Of a stretch of DNA of 64,000 nt, positions 57,008-64,000 are shown piece by piece; within the stretch, counting starts at the first letter, position 1; each line of letters begins with the position of its first letter. The notes beneath the pieces are model-generated. The model worked only from the letters and a program-made list of their open reading frames with translations. It was not told the DNA's origin and searched no databases. The stretch is from Nocardia blacklockiae. Lineage in GTDB: Bacteria; Actinomycetota; Actinomycetes; Mycobacteriales; Mycobacteriaceae. The stretch lies in contig NZ_JADLRJ010000014.1 in the NCBI RefSeq assembly GCF_015477355.1, positions 1 to 64,000 of the forward strand. The letters run 5' to 3'. Both the position numbers and the translations under genes were made by a program.

Positions 57008-58354
57008 CTACGGTGCCGCGACCGGGTTGAGGCAGCTGTCCGGCGGATCCACGAGCACGCAGAGCACGGGGCCGTGACTCGGCCGGTACCCGGCGGGCAC
57101 GCCGCCCGCGCCGATGATCTGCGTATAGGCGCCGACACCGTCGGTGGGCCGCCGCGTCAGACCGGGATCGGTCCGCACGTCGACGGTGTAGAGGCCGAAT
57201 CGCGGTGTGTAGCTGCCCCATTCGTAGTTGTCGGTGAGGCTCCAGTAGTTGTAGCCCATCACGTTCATCCCGTCGGCCTTCGCCCGCTGGATCCAGTAGA
57301 CGGTGTCGCGGAGATGGTCGCTGCGGGTGTAGCCGTCGGCGCGGGGCGCGCCGTTCTCGGTGGGCATGCCGTTCTCGACGACGTAGAGCGGCTTCCCCGG
57401 GAAGCGCCGCGAATAGTGTTGCAGCGCATAGTAGATGCCCTCGGTGCGCAACGGCATCTCCCAGATGCGCGGCCCGGGCAGGTTCGGGATCGCCGAGCCG
57501 CTGGCCTTCACGATGGCGCCGAACAGCGACTGCGCCGGGTCGAAGCCGAAGTAGTAGTCCACGCCCACGTAGTCGAGCCGGTTCCCGATCCGGTCGGCGA
57601 ACGCCCCGTTGACCTGCTCCTCCGACCCGGCGACGTAGCCGAGGTTGGCGGTCACCTGGGCGCCGGGCTGCACCTGGTGGATGTAGTCGTAGATGGCGTC
57701 GTGGGCCTGGATGATCCGATCCTGCATGCCGCCGGCGTCGGCCGCGCCCTTGCGGATCTCGTGCTGCAGGTAGGCGGCGGGCTCGTTCACCGTGACCCAC
57801 AACGGGTTTCGCCCGGCATACCGGTCGACGACCGCGCGCATGTTGGCCAGCCAGTCGTCGACCATGCTCGCGCCGCGCCAGCCGCCGCGGTCCGCGGCCC
57901 ACCCGGGGTACACCCAGTGGTCCAGGGTGATCATCGGCCGCATGCCGGCGTCCACGATGCTGCCGATCACCGCGTCGTAGAAGCGGAACGCGTCCTCGTC
58001 CCACACGCCCGGCGCGGGCTGCAACCGGGACCATTCGACCCCGACCCGGAACACCCGCACCCCCATGTCGGCGGCCAGCCGGATGTCCGAGGCGTAGCGG
58101 TCGGTGAAATCGACCGAATCCCCCAGCGGCTCGTAGTCCGGGCTCCCGGCGATGTACCGCGTCCAATTGCTGTCGGGCGCATGCCCTTCGGACTGGAATC
58201 CGGAACTCGCGACGCCCCACAGGAATCCGGGATCCAGCGGCGCGAACGCGGCCTCCCGCACCGGCGGGGCGGCGGTGACCTGAGTACCACCCAACAGGGT
58301 GGAAGCCCCAACGACGAACACGGCCAAGGCATATCGACGCAACCGGGATCGCAT
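57008..58354 (-). CDS. Secreted glycoside hydrolase family 1 enzyme
   Basis: A 448-residue GH1-type beta-glycosidase. Residues 1-29 are a signal peptide ending VTA-AP. FLWGVASSGFQSEG opens the TIM barrel, VGVEWSRLQPAPGVWDED follows, WVTVNEPAAYL holds the acid/base Glu, and LYVVENGMPTENG the nucleophile Glu. NYWSLTDNYEWGSYTPRFGLY is the usual C-terminal substrate-binding block. It cleaves beta-glucosides or related glycosides outside the cell. The C-terminal extension with two Cys (LCVLVDPPDSC) may be a disulfide. Confidence 0.92.
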   Translation of the reverse strand: MRSRLRRYALAVFVVGASTLLGGTQVTAAPPVREAAFAPLDPGFLWGVASSGFQSEGHAPDSNWTRYIAGSPDYEPLGDSVDFTDRYASDIRLAADMGVRVFRVGVEWSRLQPAPGVWDEDAFRFYDAVIGSIVDAGMRPMITLDHWVYPGWAADRGGWRGASMVDDWLANMRAVVDRYAGRNPLWVTVNEPAAYLQHEIRKGAADAGGMQDRIIQAHDAIYDYIHQVQPGAQVTANLGYVAGSEEQVNGAFADRIGNRLDYVGVDYYFGFDPAQSLFGAIVKASGSAIPNLPGPRIWEMPLRTEGIYYALQHYSRRFPGKPLYVVENGMPTENGAPRADGYTRSDHLRDTVYWIQRAKADGMNVMGYNYWSLTDNYEWGSYTPRFGLYTVDVRTDPGLTRRPTDGVGAYTQIIGAGGVPAGYRPSHGPVLCVLVDPPDSCLNPVAAP

Positions 58355-58529
58355 CGGCCCAGGGTAACGGTAGCCCGTCGGTCCCCGCTGCCGATCGGCG
58401 ACTACGGGCGCTCGCTCCGGCGCGGCGGCGAGCGGCCGCGGGCTCCCGGGTGTTCAGCCCCGCTGACATAAGCTGTGGGGCGACCGACGGACGGGCCGAG
58501 CGGTCGGCCACCGCACAGAAGGAGCAGAC

Positions 58530-58817
58530 ATGATCGCTGTCATCGCCGAGCTGACCGTGCAGGACGGCAAGGGGGCCGAGCTGGAGTCCGTCGTGGCCGA
58601 CCTGGTCGAGCAGATCCGGCAGAACGAGCCGGGCAATCGGGCCTATCAGCTCGTTCGCTCCCAGGAGGACGCCAACGCCTACCGCATCTTCGAGCTCTAC
58701 GACGACGCGGCGGCGCTCGAGGCGCACGGCAAGTCCGACCACTTCCGCGCCGCGGGCAAGCAACTGGCCACACTGCTGGCCGGCGCCCCGAAGATCGAGT
58801 ACTTCGACGCGCTGTAG
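58530..58817 (+). CDS. Antibiotic biosynthesis monooxygenase (ABM) domain protein
   Basis: A 95-residue dimeric ferredoxin-like protein of the ABM/YgiN type: MIAVIAELTVQDGKGAELE, then NEPGNRAYQLVRSQED, YRIFELYDDAAALEAHGKSD and HFRAAGKQL. These are the strand-helix-strand elements of the family, which includes quinol monooxygenases and haem-degrading enzymes. AAGGAG stands before the ATG. The substrate cannot be told. Confidence 0.9.
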   Translation: MIAVIAELTVQDGKGAELESVVADLVEQIRQNEPGNRAYQLVRSQEDANAYRIFELYDDAAALEAHGKSDHFRAAGKQLATLLAGAPKIEYFDAL

Positions 58818-58829
58818 CCCGGCCGTGCC

Positions 58830-59099
58830 CTAACCCTGCGCTAGCTGCACCAGCAGCGGGAACATCGAATTCCCGGTGCGCTGCTGATGCCCGGTCTCGG
58901 CGGCGATGACCGCCAGCGCCCAGGCGCGCAGGCGCTCGGGCACCCGGTAGATGCTGCCGTCGGCGCAGCGCAGCCACGGTTCGCCGACACCGGCCGCGGT
59001 GCCGATCCCGACGGCCACGACCGCGAGGGTCCGCCCGTCGGGCGCCGGGCCCTCGGCGCGGGGTTGATGGCGCTCACGCCGGATCGAGGTGGCGTCCAT
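58830..59099 (-). CDS. Hypothetical protein
   Basis: An 89-residue protein starting at ATG 59099. RTLAVVAVGIGTAAG is a weak hydrophobic stretch; LRCADGSIYRVPERLRAWALAVIAAETGH is a compact helical part. No family is recognised, and the start has no clear ribosome binding site. It converges with the ABM gene. Confidence 0.5.
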   Translation of the reverse strand: MDATSIRRERHQPRAEGPAPDGRTLAVVAVGIGTAAGVGEPWLRCADGSIYRVPERLRAWALAVIAAETGHQQRTGNSMFPLLVQLAQG

Positions 59100-59204
59100 G
59101 CGCGAGCACATTACGCACCGACCGGTTTGTTCACCAGCGGTTTGCCGACGCATGGTGCCCGATCACAGCGCGGCGGGCGATCTGTTGGTGTGGTGGCACG
59201 AGTG

Positions 59205-60158
59205 TCACTCATCGGCGCGCCCTTCGCCGCGCGCCAGCTCCCCGGCCCGGCGCTGCCGGAATTCCCGCGGCGTCTCCCCGAAGTGGTCCTTGAACGCGGT
59301 GGAGAACCAGGTGGAGGTGAAGCCGCTGCGGGCGGCCAGTTCGCCGATCGGCACACCCGCGAGGGCGGGGTCGCCCAGCAGCACCTGCGCGGCCCGCAGC
59401 GTCTCCTCGCGCCGCACGTCGCGGTAGGTGGTGCCGGAGCGCTGCAACATCGCCCGCACCTGCCGGGGCGACCAGCCCAGCGCGGCGGCGACCGCCGGCA
59501 GCCGCATGTCGCGGTGGCCGGCGTAGTAGCGCACGTACCGCCGCACCTGCTCGGTCACCTCGGTGTGGTGGCCCTGCTGCGGGCTCGTGTCGCCGAGCCA
59601 CAGCAGGCACAGCAGTTCCGCGATGCGGGCGCAGACCGCGTCGAACTCGCGCACCGACAGCACCGCCTGCTCGGCGTGCGTGCTGCGGATGAGCGAGCGG
59701 GTGATGCGGCCGAGCCCGGACCCCAGGTCCAGGCTCGCCGCGAGCGTCCCGAATGCCCCGGCGCGGCAATCTATTTCGTTGCGCGGCAGCTGTAAGGCGT
59801 AGGCGGTGGACTGCGGGATGTGAATGCTGCACACCTGGTCGACCAGGGTGACCGCGCCCTGCCCGGGCACCACGCGGGTGTCCTCGTCGCGATAGCGCAC
59901 GCTGTAGGAGCCGCGGTCGGGGAACACCACCCAGTAGAACTCGTCGGCCGCCACCCGGCGGATCAGCGGCCGGGTCCGCGACGAGGTCCGGACCCCGCGC
60001 TGATCCCAGCGCAGTAATCGGTGGTCGGCGGTCTCCTGGACGGTCAGCGTGGCCGTCCAGTGCTCCGGGTTGTGGTAGTCGTGGTCCATCGGCACGAAGC
60101 CGTCCGCGATCGTCGACCACGACGACGCGTTGCGGGCGGTCACGCTGTAGTACTTCAT
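59205..60158 (-). CDS. AraC-family regulator
   Basis: A 317-residue regulator. The N-terminal part is a cupin-like sensing domain (residues 1-170). The C-terminal third has two AraC helix-turn-helices: DMRLPAVAAALGWSPRQVRAMLQRSGTTYRDVRREE and VPIGELAARSGFTSTWFSTAFKDHFGETPREFR, an intact signature. It lies 43 bases downstream of, and in the same direction as, the P450 at 60201-61424, and may control that gene and its neighbours. Confidence 0.9.
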   Translation of the reverse strand: MKYYSVTARNASSWSTIADGFVPMDHDYHNPEHWTATLTVQETADHRLLRWDQRGVRTSSRTRPLIRRVAADEFYWVVFPDRGSYSVRYRDEDTRVVPGQGAVTLVDQVCSIHIPQSTAYALQLPRNEIDCRAGAFGTLAASLDLGSGLGRITRSLIRSTHAEQAVLSVREFDAVCARIAELLCLLWLGDTSPQQGHHTEVTEQVRRYVRYYAGHRDMRLPAVAAALGWSPRQVRAMLQRSGTTYRDVRREETLRAAQVLLGDPALAGVPIGELAARSGFTSTWFSTAFKDHFGETPREFRQRRAGELARGEGRADE

Positions 60159-60200
60159 GCCGGCCGCCCACTCCGCCGGACCGTCACGCCGGGCCGGCCC

Positions 60201-61424
60201 TCAGGAGCCCGGGCGGCCGAGCGCGACGGGTATCGACAGCGGCCCGATGGTGAAGAAGGACGGCGAGTAGGCGACCTCCTTCGGGTCGATGAGCACCTTA
60301 GGGTTCGGGGCTCGGCGGTAGAGCGACCGCAGCGCGAGGCGGCCTTCCAACCGGGCGAGGCCGGCGCCGATGCAGTACCGGGGTCCGTGGCCGAAGCCGA
60401 GGTGCCCGGCCCGCTGCGCGCGGGTGATGTCGAATTCATTGGCCGTCTCTCCGTACTCCGCCGGATCGATACCGCATGCCTGGTAGACCACGCCGACCGC
60501 ACTGCCCCGCGGGACGGCCACGCCGGCGATGTCCACGTCGGTCAGGGCGAACCGCCAGCTGGTCATCATCACCGAATGGCGATACCGCACGGTCTCCTCG
60601 ACGACATCCGCCCATCGATCGCCCGCCTTCGCGAGTTCGAGTTGGTCGGGGTGTTGCGACAGCGCCAGTATCGCGTATCCGAGCATATGAACGGTGGTTT
60701 CGTGACCGGCGACCAGCATGATCCACAGCACCGAGATCAATTCGTCGGTGGTGAGCCGGTCGTCGCTCTCGCGCGCCCGCACCAGACCCGAGGTCAGGTC
60801 CAGGCCCGGCACGCGCTCCTTCTGCTCGACCAGCGCCCGCAGATACCCCATCAGTCCGTTCTGCGCGGCGAAGGCGTCCTGCGGAGAAGTGTTGTGCGCC
60901 AACAGGACCGCCGTCCAGTGCCGCAGCCGGGCGCGGTCCGGCTCGGGCACGCCGAACAGTTCGCAGATCACCGCCATCGGCAGCGCCTCGGTGAACGCCG
61001 GCACCAGGTCCACGCCGTCCCCGGCGGCCACCACGTCGTCGAGGAGTTCGTCGACGATCTGCTGGACCCGCGGTTCCAGCGCTCGCACGCGGCCCGGGGT
61101 GAACGCCTTGGAGATCAGCGCGCGCAGCCGCCGGTGGTCGCGGCCGTCCTTGGTGGACAGGTGCTCGCCCTGCACCACCGCCCGCAGCGGCCAGTCCGGC
61201 GGGATGGTGCCGTCGTGCAAGGCGGGCCAGTGCCGGGGGTCGCGGGCGAAGGTGACGTTGTCACCGGCGAGGATCTCGCGCACCGCGTCGTGGGTCAGCG
61301 CCAGGTATCCCGCGACGCCACCGGGAAACTCGACCTCGACGACCGGCGCGAGGTCCCGCAGTCGTAGACAGGTCTCGAGCGGGCTCTCGTTCGGGGCGGG
61401 AAAGGTTGGCAGGGAACTCGTCAC
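60201..61424 (-). CDS. Cytochrome P450, canonical
   Basis: A 407-residue P450. The I-helix is VAGHETTVHMLGYAI (AGxET intact), the K-helix VVEETVRYRHSV (ExxR intact), and the haem loop FGHGPRYCIGAGLARLEGRLA with the Cys ligand. It hydroxylates an organic substrate using electrons from a ferredoxin not seen nearby. GTG 61424 is chosen since GAGAGGA stands six bases upstream; ATG 61430 is too near that site. The contrast with the degenerate P450 at 45594 is marked. Confidence 0.93.
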   Translation of the reverse strand: MTSSLPTFPAPNESPLETCLRLRDLAPVVEVEFPGGVAGYLALTHDAVREILAGDNVTFARDPRHWPALHDGTIPPDWPLRAVVQGEHLSTKDGRDHRRLRALISKAFTPGRVRALEPRVQQIVDELLDDVVAAGDGVDLVPAFTEALPMAVICELFGVPEPDRARLRHWTAVLLAHNTSPQDAFAAQNGLMGYLRALVEQKERVPGLDLTSGLVRARESDDRLTTDELISVLWIMLVAGHETTVHMLGYAILALSQHPDQLELAKAGDRWADVVEETVRYRHSVMMTSWRFALTDVDIAGVAVPRGSAVGVVYQACGIDPAEYGETANEFDITRAQRAGHLGFGHGPRYCIGAGLARLEGRLALRSLYRRAPNPKVLIDPKEVAYSPSFFTIGPLSIPVALGRPGS

Positions 61425-61568
61425 GAGCATTCCTCTCGATTCGCCCGGCCGATGCCGCGGCACTCGGCGACGAGTATGGCGCGCGGGCGCACCCGCCACC
61501 GGTCACCCGGCGCGACCCTGCCCCGCACCGGAAAACCCGTGCTGCAAAACGAAAGAAACGCCGTCCGG

Positions 61569-62483
61569 CTAGTCGTTTTTCTCCGCCACGCTCCGCAGGA
61601 AGTCCAGCAGTTCGCCGACGGCTCGCCGGGCTTCGGGGATGTTCTTCATGATCCAGTTGTGGAACATGCCCGGGTACTCGTGCAGGTCGACGCGGACGCC
61701 CGCGCGGCGGCCCAGTTCCTCGATGCGCCGGGCGTCGGGCAGCAGGATGTCGCGATGCCCGATGAACACGACGACCGGGGCGAGGCCGGTGAGATCGGCG
61801 AAGGCGGGGCTGATGCCCGGATCGTCGAGCGCACGTTCGGCGGCATACCACCGGCCCGCCTGCCGCAAACCGGTGACGCCGAGTTCTGGGTCGCGGTCGT
61901 CGAGGGTCAGCGACAGCGGGTCGTCGGTGGCGAGATCGATCCACGGGGAGAACAGGCCGAGCGCGGCCGGTTGCGGCTCGCCGCGCTCGCGCAGGCGACG
62001 GGCCAGGGTGAGGGCGAGGGTGCCGCCGGCCGAGTCGCCGAACACGATGCGGTGGCGCGGCTCGACACCGTCCACGGCGCGTTCGTAGGCGGTGTCGACC
62101 ATGGGGACGATGACCGAGTGGTCGTGCTCGGGCGCCAGCGGGTACATCGGCATGACGTAGGTGCAGCCGAGCAGATCGACCATCTTCGCCGCGAAGCGCC
62201 AGTGGTGCGGCTCGGGCGCCTCCACGAATCCACCGCCGTGCATGTGGAAGATGTGCCACGGGCAGGTCGGCCCGGACCGCGGCGCGAGGGTGTACACGAC
62301 GTGGTCGTCGACCGTCTCGCTGTCGACGGCGTAGCGCTCGCGCAGCCGCCGCGGCGGCCGGGACCGTTGCGGCGCCTGATGTTCCGGCAGCTTCGCCCGC
62401 ATGACGGCGGGATCGGCGTAGAACCGCTTGTTCCGCAGCAGCCGCATGCGCGTGATCTCCAGGTGCGCTTGCCACGACGTCAC
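61569..62483 (-). CDS. HSL-type alpha/beta hydrolase (acetyl esterase/lipase)
   Basis: A 304-residue hydrolase of the hormone-sensitive lipase family: WHIFHMHGGGFVEAPEPHHW (oxyanion hole HGGG), VFGDSAGGTLAL (nucleophile elbow GDSAGG with Ser), and YPGMFHNWIM with the catalytic His. The acid is in IGHRDILLPDARR. It hydrolyses short-chain esters; the first 60 residues form the cap. GTG start at 62483. It lies upstream of, and in the same direction as, the canonical P450. Confidence 0.9.
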   Translation of the reverse strand: MTSWQAHLEITRMRLLRNKRFYADPAVMRAKLPEHQAPQRSRPPRRLRERYAVDSETVDDHVVYTLAPRSGPTCPWHIFHMHGGGFVEAPEPHHWRFAAKMVDLLGCTYVMPMYPLAPEHDHSVIVPMVDTAYERAVDGVEPRHRIVFGDSAGGTLALTLARRLRERGEPQPAALGLFSPWIDLATDDPLSLTLDDRDPELGVTGLRQAGRWYAAERALDDPGISPAFADLTGLAPVVVFIGHRDILLPDARRIEELGRRAGVRVDLHEYPGMFHNWIMKNIPEARRAVGELLDFLRSVAEKND

Positions 62484-62600
62484 GACTGCCCTCCTACCCC
62501 ACCACGGCGCTGACGATTCTCTGCGAGGCTACCCGCCGTGCCGCATTCCGGATCGAGGCCGGCGCGGCGCGGTCAGCGGGAGTGCCGGAGTGCGCAGGCG

Positions 62601-63620
62601 TCAGCGGACGCGTTCGGCGGAGCGGAGCAGGCGCAGGACGGCGCGTTCCACGATCTTCTGCCGCTCGTCTGGGTCGTCGACACGGTCGGCGCGGCGCACG
62701 GCGGCCGCGATGGTGTCGCCGCGCTCCCAGGCCTCGACGACGCGCGGGTCGACGTAGGAGTTGCGGGCCACGGCCGGGGTGTTGCCGAGGGCCTCGGCGA
62801 CCTCGGCCATGACCTGGCGCACGGCGCTGGCGCGACGGCGCTCGGAGTTCGGGCGCTCGGTCGCGGCGAGACCGGCGGCGGCCAGCACCGTGGCCTGCCA
62901 GGTGCGAAAGTCCTTGGCGCTGTGGTCGTTTCCGACCAGTTCCTTGAAGCGGGCGTTGATGTCGCCCGAATGCAGTTCGCACAGGTTGCCGCCGTCGCGG
63001 TAGACCAGCAGGCGGCCGCTGGGCGAGTCGTTGCGCCGCAGCGCGCGCACCGCCCGCGCCAGATCCGGCTCGGTGATGCGCACGCGGCGGCGGGCGCCGC
63101 CCTTGGCCACGTAGTCGAACAGCATCTCCTCGCCCGAGACCCGCACCTGCTCGCGCAGCAGCGTCGCGACGCCGCGGGTGCCGTGCTCCTCCGCGTATTC
63201 CTCACCGCCGATGCGGAATACGCCGCGGTCGAGCAGGCCGAGCGCGACGGCCTCGACCCGCCGCCGGTCCAGTCCCGGCCGGCGCAGGTCGCTCGCCACC
63301 TGCTCGCGCAGACGCGGCAGCCGCGCGGCCACGTCGAGCAGGCGATCGAACTTCTCCTCGTCCCGCTCCCGCCGCCACTGCTCGTGGTACAGGTACTGCC
63401 GCCGCCCCGCGGCGTCCACGCCCACCGCCTGGATGTGGCCGTTGGCGTGCGGGCAGATCCACACCTTTCGCCACGCGGGCGGAATCGCCAGCGCGCGAAT
63501 CCGCTCCGCGGTCTCGGCATCGTTCACCGCGTCCCCCGACGCGTCCACATACGAGAACCCCCGCCCCCGCCGAACCCGCCGCAGCCCTTGACCGTACGGT
63601 CTACTCCGCCGCAACCGCAT
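62601..63620 (-). CDS. DNA topoisomerase IB (eukaryote/poxvirus type)
   Basis: A 339-residue type IB topoisomerase, relaxing supercoils by a 3'-phosphotyrosine intermediate. It has the N-terminal domain (RRGRGFSYVDASG, then IPPAWRKVWICPHANGHIQAVGVDAAGRRQYLYHEQWR) and the catalytic domain with VALGLLDRGVFRIGGEEYAE, ARVRI-like segments, AKDFRTWQATVLA and NTPAVARNSYVDPRVVEAW, where Tyr is the nucleophile. AGGAG precedes the ATG at 63620. It belongs to the bacterial TopIB group found in many actinomycetes. Confidence 0.93.
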   Translation of the reverse strand: MRLRRSRPYGQGLRRVRRGRGFSYVDASGDAVNDAETAERIRALAIPPAWRKVWICPHANGHIQAVGVDAAGRRQYLYHEQWRRERDEEKFDRLLDVAARLPRLREQVASDLRRPGLDRRRVEAVALGLLDRGVFRIGGEEYAEEHGTRGVATLLREQVRVSGEEMLFDYVAKGGARRRVRITEPDLARAVRALRRNDSPSGRLLVYRDGGNLCELHSGDINARFKELVGNDHSAKDFRTWQATVLAAAGLAATERPNSERRRASAVRQVMAEVAEALGNTPAVARNSYVDPRVVEAWERGDTIAAAVRRADRVDDPDERQKIVERAVLRLLRSAERVR

Positions 63621-63801
63621 CACCACACTCCTCTCGCCGCAGCCCCCGTGATACCCCGCCACCCCGCCCGCACACCCCGTGCCGGTGCCCGCTGTCATCC
63701 GATGGGATGACGGATTCGGCGGGCGAGTGGTCTCACGGTCGCATCGGATCCCCCCGTGCGGTCGATGTGGCGCGGGGGTGGCGGCGGGCAGGATCGTGCG
63801 C

Positions 63802-64000
63802 ATGACCGGTCAGGTGGTGGAGGTGAGCGCGGCGGCGCTGTCGCGCCCGGGGGTGCCGGCGTTCGCGGCGCGGGCAGTGTCGGTGGTCGCGGCGGTGGTC
63901 GCGCTGTCGCACCTCGTGTGCGCGGGGGGCGGCTACTGGTTCGACGAGGCGTACATGCTCGCGATCGGGCGACACCACCTCGACTGGGGTTCCGCCGACC
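63802..64000 (+). CDS. ArnT/PMT-like glycosyltransferase, cut by the window edge
   Basis: The frame runs off the right edge. The visible 66 residues include a long first membrane helix (VSVVAAVVALSHLVCAGG) followed by YWFDEAYMLAIGRHHLDWGS, the family signature of GT39/GT83-type (ArnT, PMT) enzymes with a DE metal or catalytic pair, which move a sugar from a polyprenyl phosphate outside the membrane. AGGA stands nine bases before the ATG at 63802. The rest is not in the window. Confidence 0.75.
   Translation, partial: MTGQVVEVSAAALSRPGVPAFAARAVSVVAAVVALSHLVCAGGGYWFDEAYMLAIGRHHLDWGSAD

Noticed and set aside
1-64000. Insertion sequences, prophage, integron or plasmid genes
   Set aside because: No transposase, integrase, terminase, relaxase or flanking repeat is seen on either strand.

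Overview
This window is chromosomal DNA of a high-GC actinomycete, most likely Nocardia or a close relative in the Corynebacteriales. The evidence is the very high GC in third codon positions, frequent GTG starts, GGAGG-type ribosome binding sites, and the gene types: SigF/RsbW partner switching, an F420-type (Ddn-like) oxidoreductase, secreted LIP-family lipases, a TIGR00027-type methyltransferase and many P450, TetR and MarR genes. I see no rRNA, tRNA, CRISPR array, insertion sequence or prophage. Both edges cut genes: a secreted Gly/Ser-rich protein on the left and an ArnT/PMT-like glycosyltransferase on the right.

Layout. 0-7.2 kb: envelope and secretion genes (YdcF-like protein, PucR regulator, two secreted lipases around an NAD(P)-binding protein, a small protein with a C-terminal PLPCRxLW motif). 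7.7-11.6 kb: a stress-signalling core (proline-rich protein, SigF-type sigma factor and its RsbW-like partner, PAS-ANTAR protein, STAS antagonist, small membrane protein). 11.7-15.9 kb: phosphotransferase, thioesterase, phosphoketolase. 16-23 kb: a dense set of stress-type genes (CsbD, ChaB/Rho_N, DUF6328, FAD-Rieske oxidoreductase, nucleotidyltransferase-BON fusion, metallophosphoesterase, CBS protein, glycosyltransferase, UsfY-like protein). 23-33 kb: methyltransferase, DUF418/TetR pair, MarR/SDR pair, amino acid permease, Dps, MFS exporter with MarR, gluconokinase. 33-39 kb: universal stress protein, a DoxX protein with a long run of 11-residue repeats, XRE regulator, Ddn-like protein, small stress-type genes, hydrolase with TetR. 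39-64 kb: catabolic and secreted enzymes (Tat ceramidase, GH3 and GH1 glucosidases), a P450 lacking ExxR, a StyA-like flavoenzyme, a large LuxR regulator, divergent permease and D-amino acid oxidase, cold shock protein, hydrolase with MerR, AraC regulator, a canonical P450, an HSL-type hydrolase and topoisomerase IB.

The main unifying signal is a set of about ten promoters shaped like the SigF consensus (GTTT, 15-16 bases, GG[GC][TAC]A) spread from 9.8 to 37.1 kb. One lies ahead of rsbW-sigF. The others precede csbD, chaB, the FAD-Rieske gene, the NTase-BON gene, a CBS gene, a glycosyltransferase, dps, the DoxX-repeat gene and two small genes. In several the -10 lies 7-9 bases before the start codon, which implies leaderless transcripts. 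Much of 8-37 kb therefore looks like a physically clustered general-stress regulon with its own sigma factor. Its most unusual members are the DoxX protein with about 23 LEA-like undecapeptide repeats and the NTase-BON fusion with an internal ribosome binding site.

All assignments come from reading the sequence and from recalled family knowledge. No database search was run.
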